64,000 bases of DNA, from assembly GCA_950022655.1 (NCBI GenBank), contig OX465581.1, positions 26,879,300 through 26,943,299 of the forward strand. The letters run 5' to 3'. This DNA comes from Alentia gelatinosa. Its lineage: Eukaryota; Annelida; Polychaeta; Phyllodocida; Polynoidae. The position numbers and the translations under genes are program-made. This document shows positions 63,836 to 64,000 of this stretch, piece after piece; position 1 is the stretch's first letter, and every line of letters starts with the position of its first letter. Below the pieces are notes generated by a model. It was not told the origin of the DNA and searched no databases. It saw nothing but the letters and a program-made list of their open reading frames with translations.

Positions 63836-64000
63836 TATATATATATATATATATCCAAAAGTTATACGGAGATACGGAGATACAGACATAGGTATAGGCA
63901 GATATACAGGCATACAGAGATACACAGACAGATAAAGATATTCAGACACTCTCACAGCCATACACTGACATACACTCTCAGGTACACACAGATACATACA
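63836..64000. repeat. (TA)n followed by degenerate GATACAGA repeats
   Basis: A short TA run is followed to the window end by GATACAGA / CATACAGA / ACACAGATA variants. A similar GACACAGATACACAGA tract lies at 55375-55445. Confidence 0.8.

Larger units (their letters stand above)
46884..64000 (-). other. Upstream intron of the L1-like gene, preceding exon not found
   Basis: Exon A has a clear acceptor, so an exon must precede it. The expected exon would carry the A and B strands and the core Trp of FN3-2. I did not find it in these 17 kb, so it probably lies past 64000. The region holds two MITE families, a decayed LINE, a tandem duplication and several simple repeats. GC-rich stretches at about 59400-60000 are not recognisably coding. 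The segments 48500-50290, 50600-54300 and 60100-63700 contain nothing I can identify. Confidence 0.65.

Overview
This window looks like a piece of a gene-poor, intron-dominated animal chromosome. It has no bacterial signals: no closely packed ORFs, ribosome-binding sites or operons. It is AT-rich with many TA, AAT and poly-C/poly-G tracts, and it carries many short non-autonomous transposons. The one recognisable host gene is a neuroglian / L1-family neural cell adhesion molecule on the minus strand. I can place three internal exons with good splice sites: 46883-46643, 25132-25002 and 6162-5934. They join in frame (phases 0|1|0|1). They encode the second half of one fibronectin type III (FN3) domain and the whole of the next, corresponding to FN3-2 and FN3-3 of L1-type proteins. 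The introns between them are about 21.5 kb and 18.8 kb. Neither end of the gene is in the window.

The organism is probably an invertebrate, and a mollusc or other lophotrochozoan is my best guess. The exon sequence resembles insect neuroglian and vertebrate L1/NrCAM about equally, the introns are very long, and the repeats resemble the Helentron-type 'pearl' elements described from bivalves. This is inference, not proof.

Layout, low to high coordinates. 1-5933: sequence downstream of the third exon, with no exon found. 5934-6162: exon C. 6163-25001: intron with two copies of a Helentron-like repeat (about 11254-11638 and, inverted, 20795-21135), a TCCTAGGA-rich foldback element (13757-14215), an AAT microsatellite and a degenerate minisatellite. 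25002-25132: exon B. 25133-46642: intron with a cluster of inverted-repeat elements (26.9-30.6 kb), a possible retroposed 3' end (about 32.0-32.9 kb), long TA tracts, a Tigger/pogo-like MITE (43972-44427), and a third Helentron-like copy (about 44873-46101) that holds a roughly 730 bp palindromic minisatellite. 46643-46883: exon A. 46884-64000: more intron or upstream sequence, with two head-to-head MITEs (47743-48201), a MITE with a TTA duplication (50302-50583), a decayed LINE reverse transcriptase (about 57680-58600, minus) and a 100 bp tandem duplication (59114-59299).

The exons are the only sequence here that I can tie to a cellular function: the extracellular, adhesion-modulating part of a neuronal cell-surface receptor. 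The strongest structural oddity is the Helentron-like family. Its 3' terminal hairpin is kept in shape while its sequence changes between copies, and its centre holds a different tandem repeat in each copy. I found no strong candidate for a wholly new coding system.
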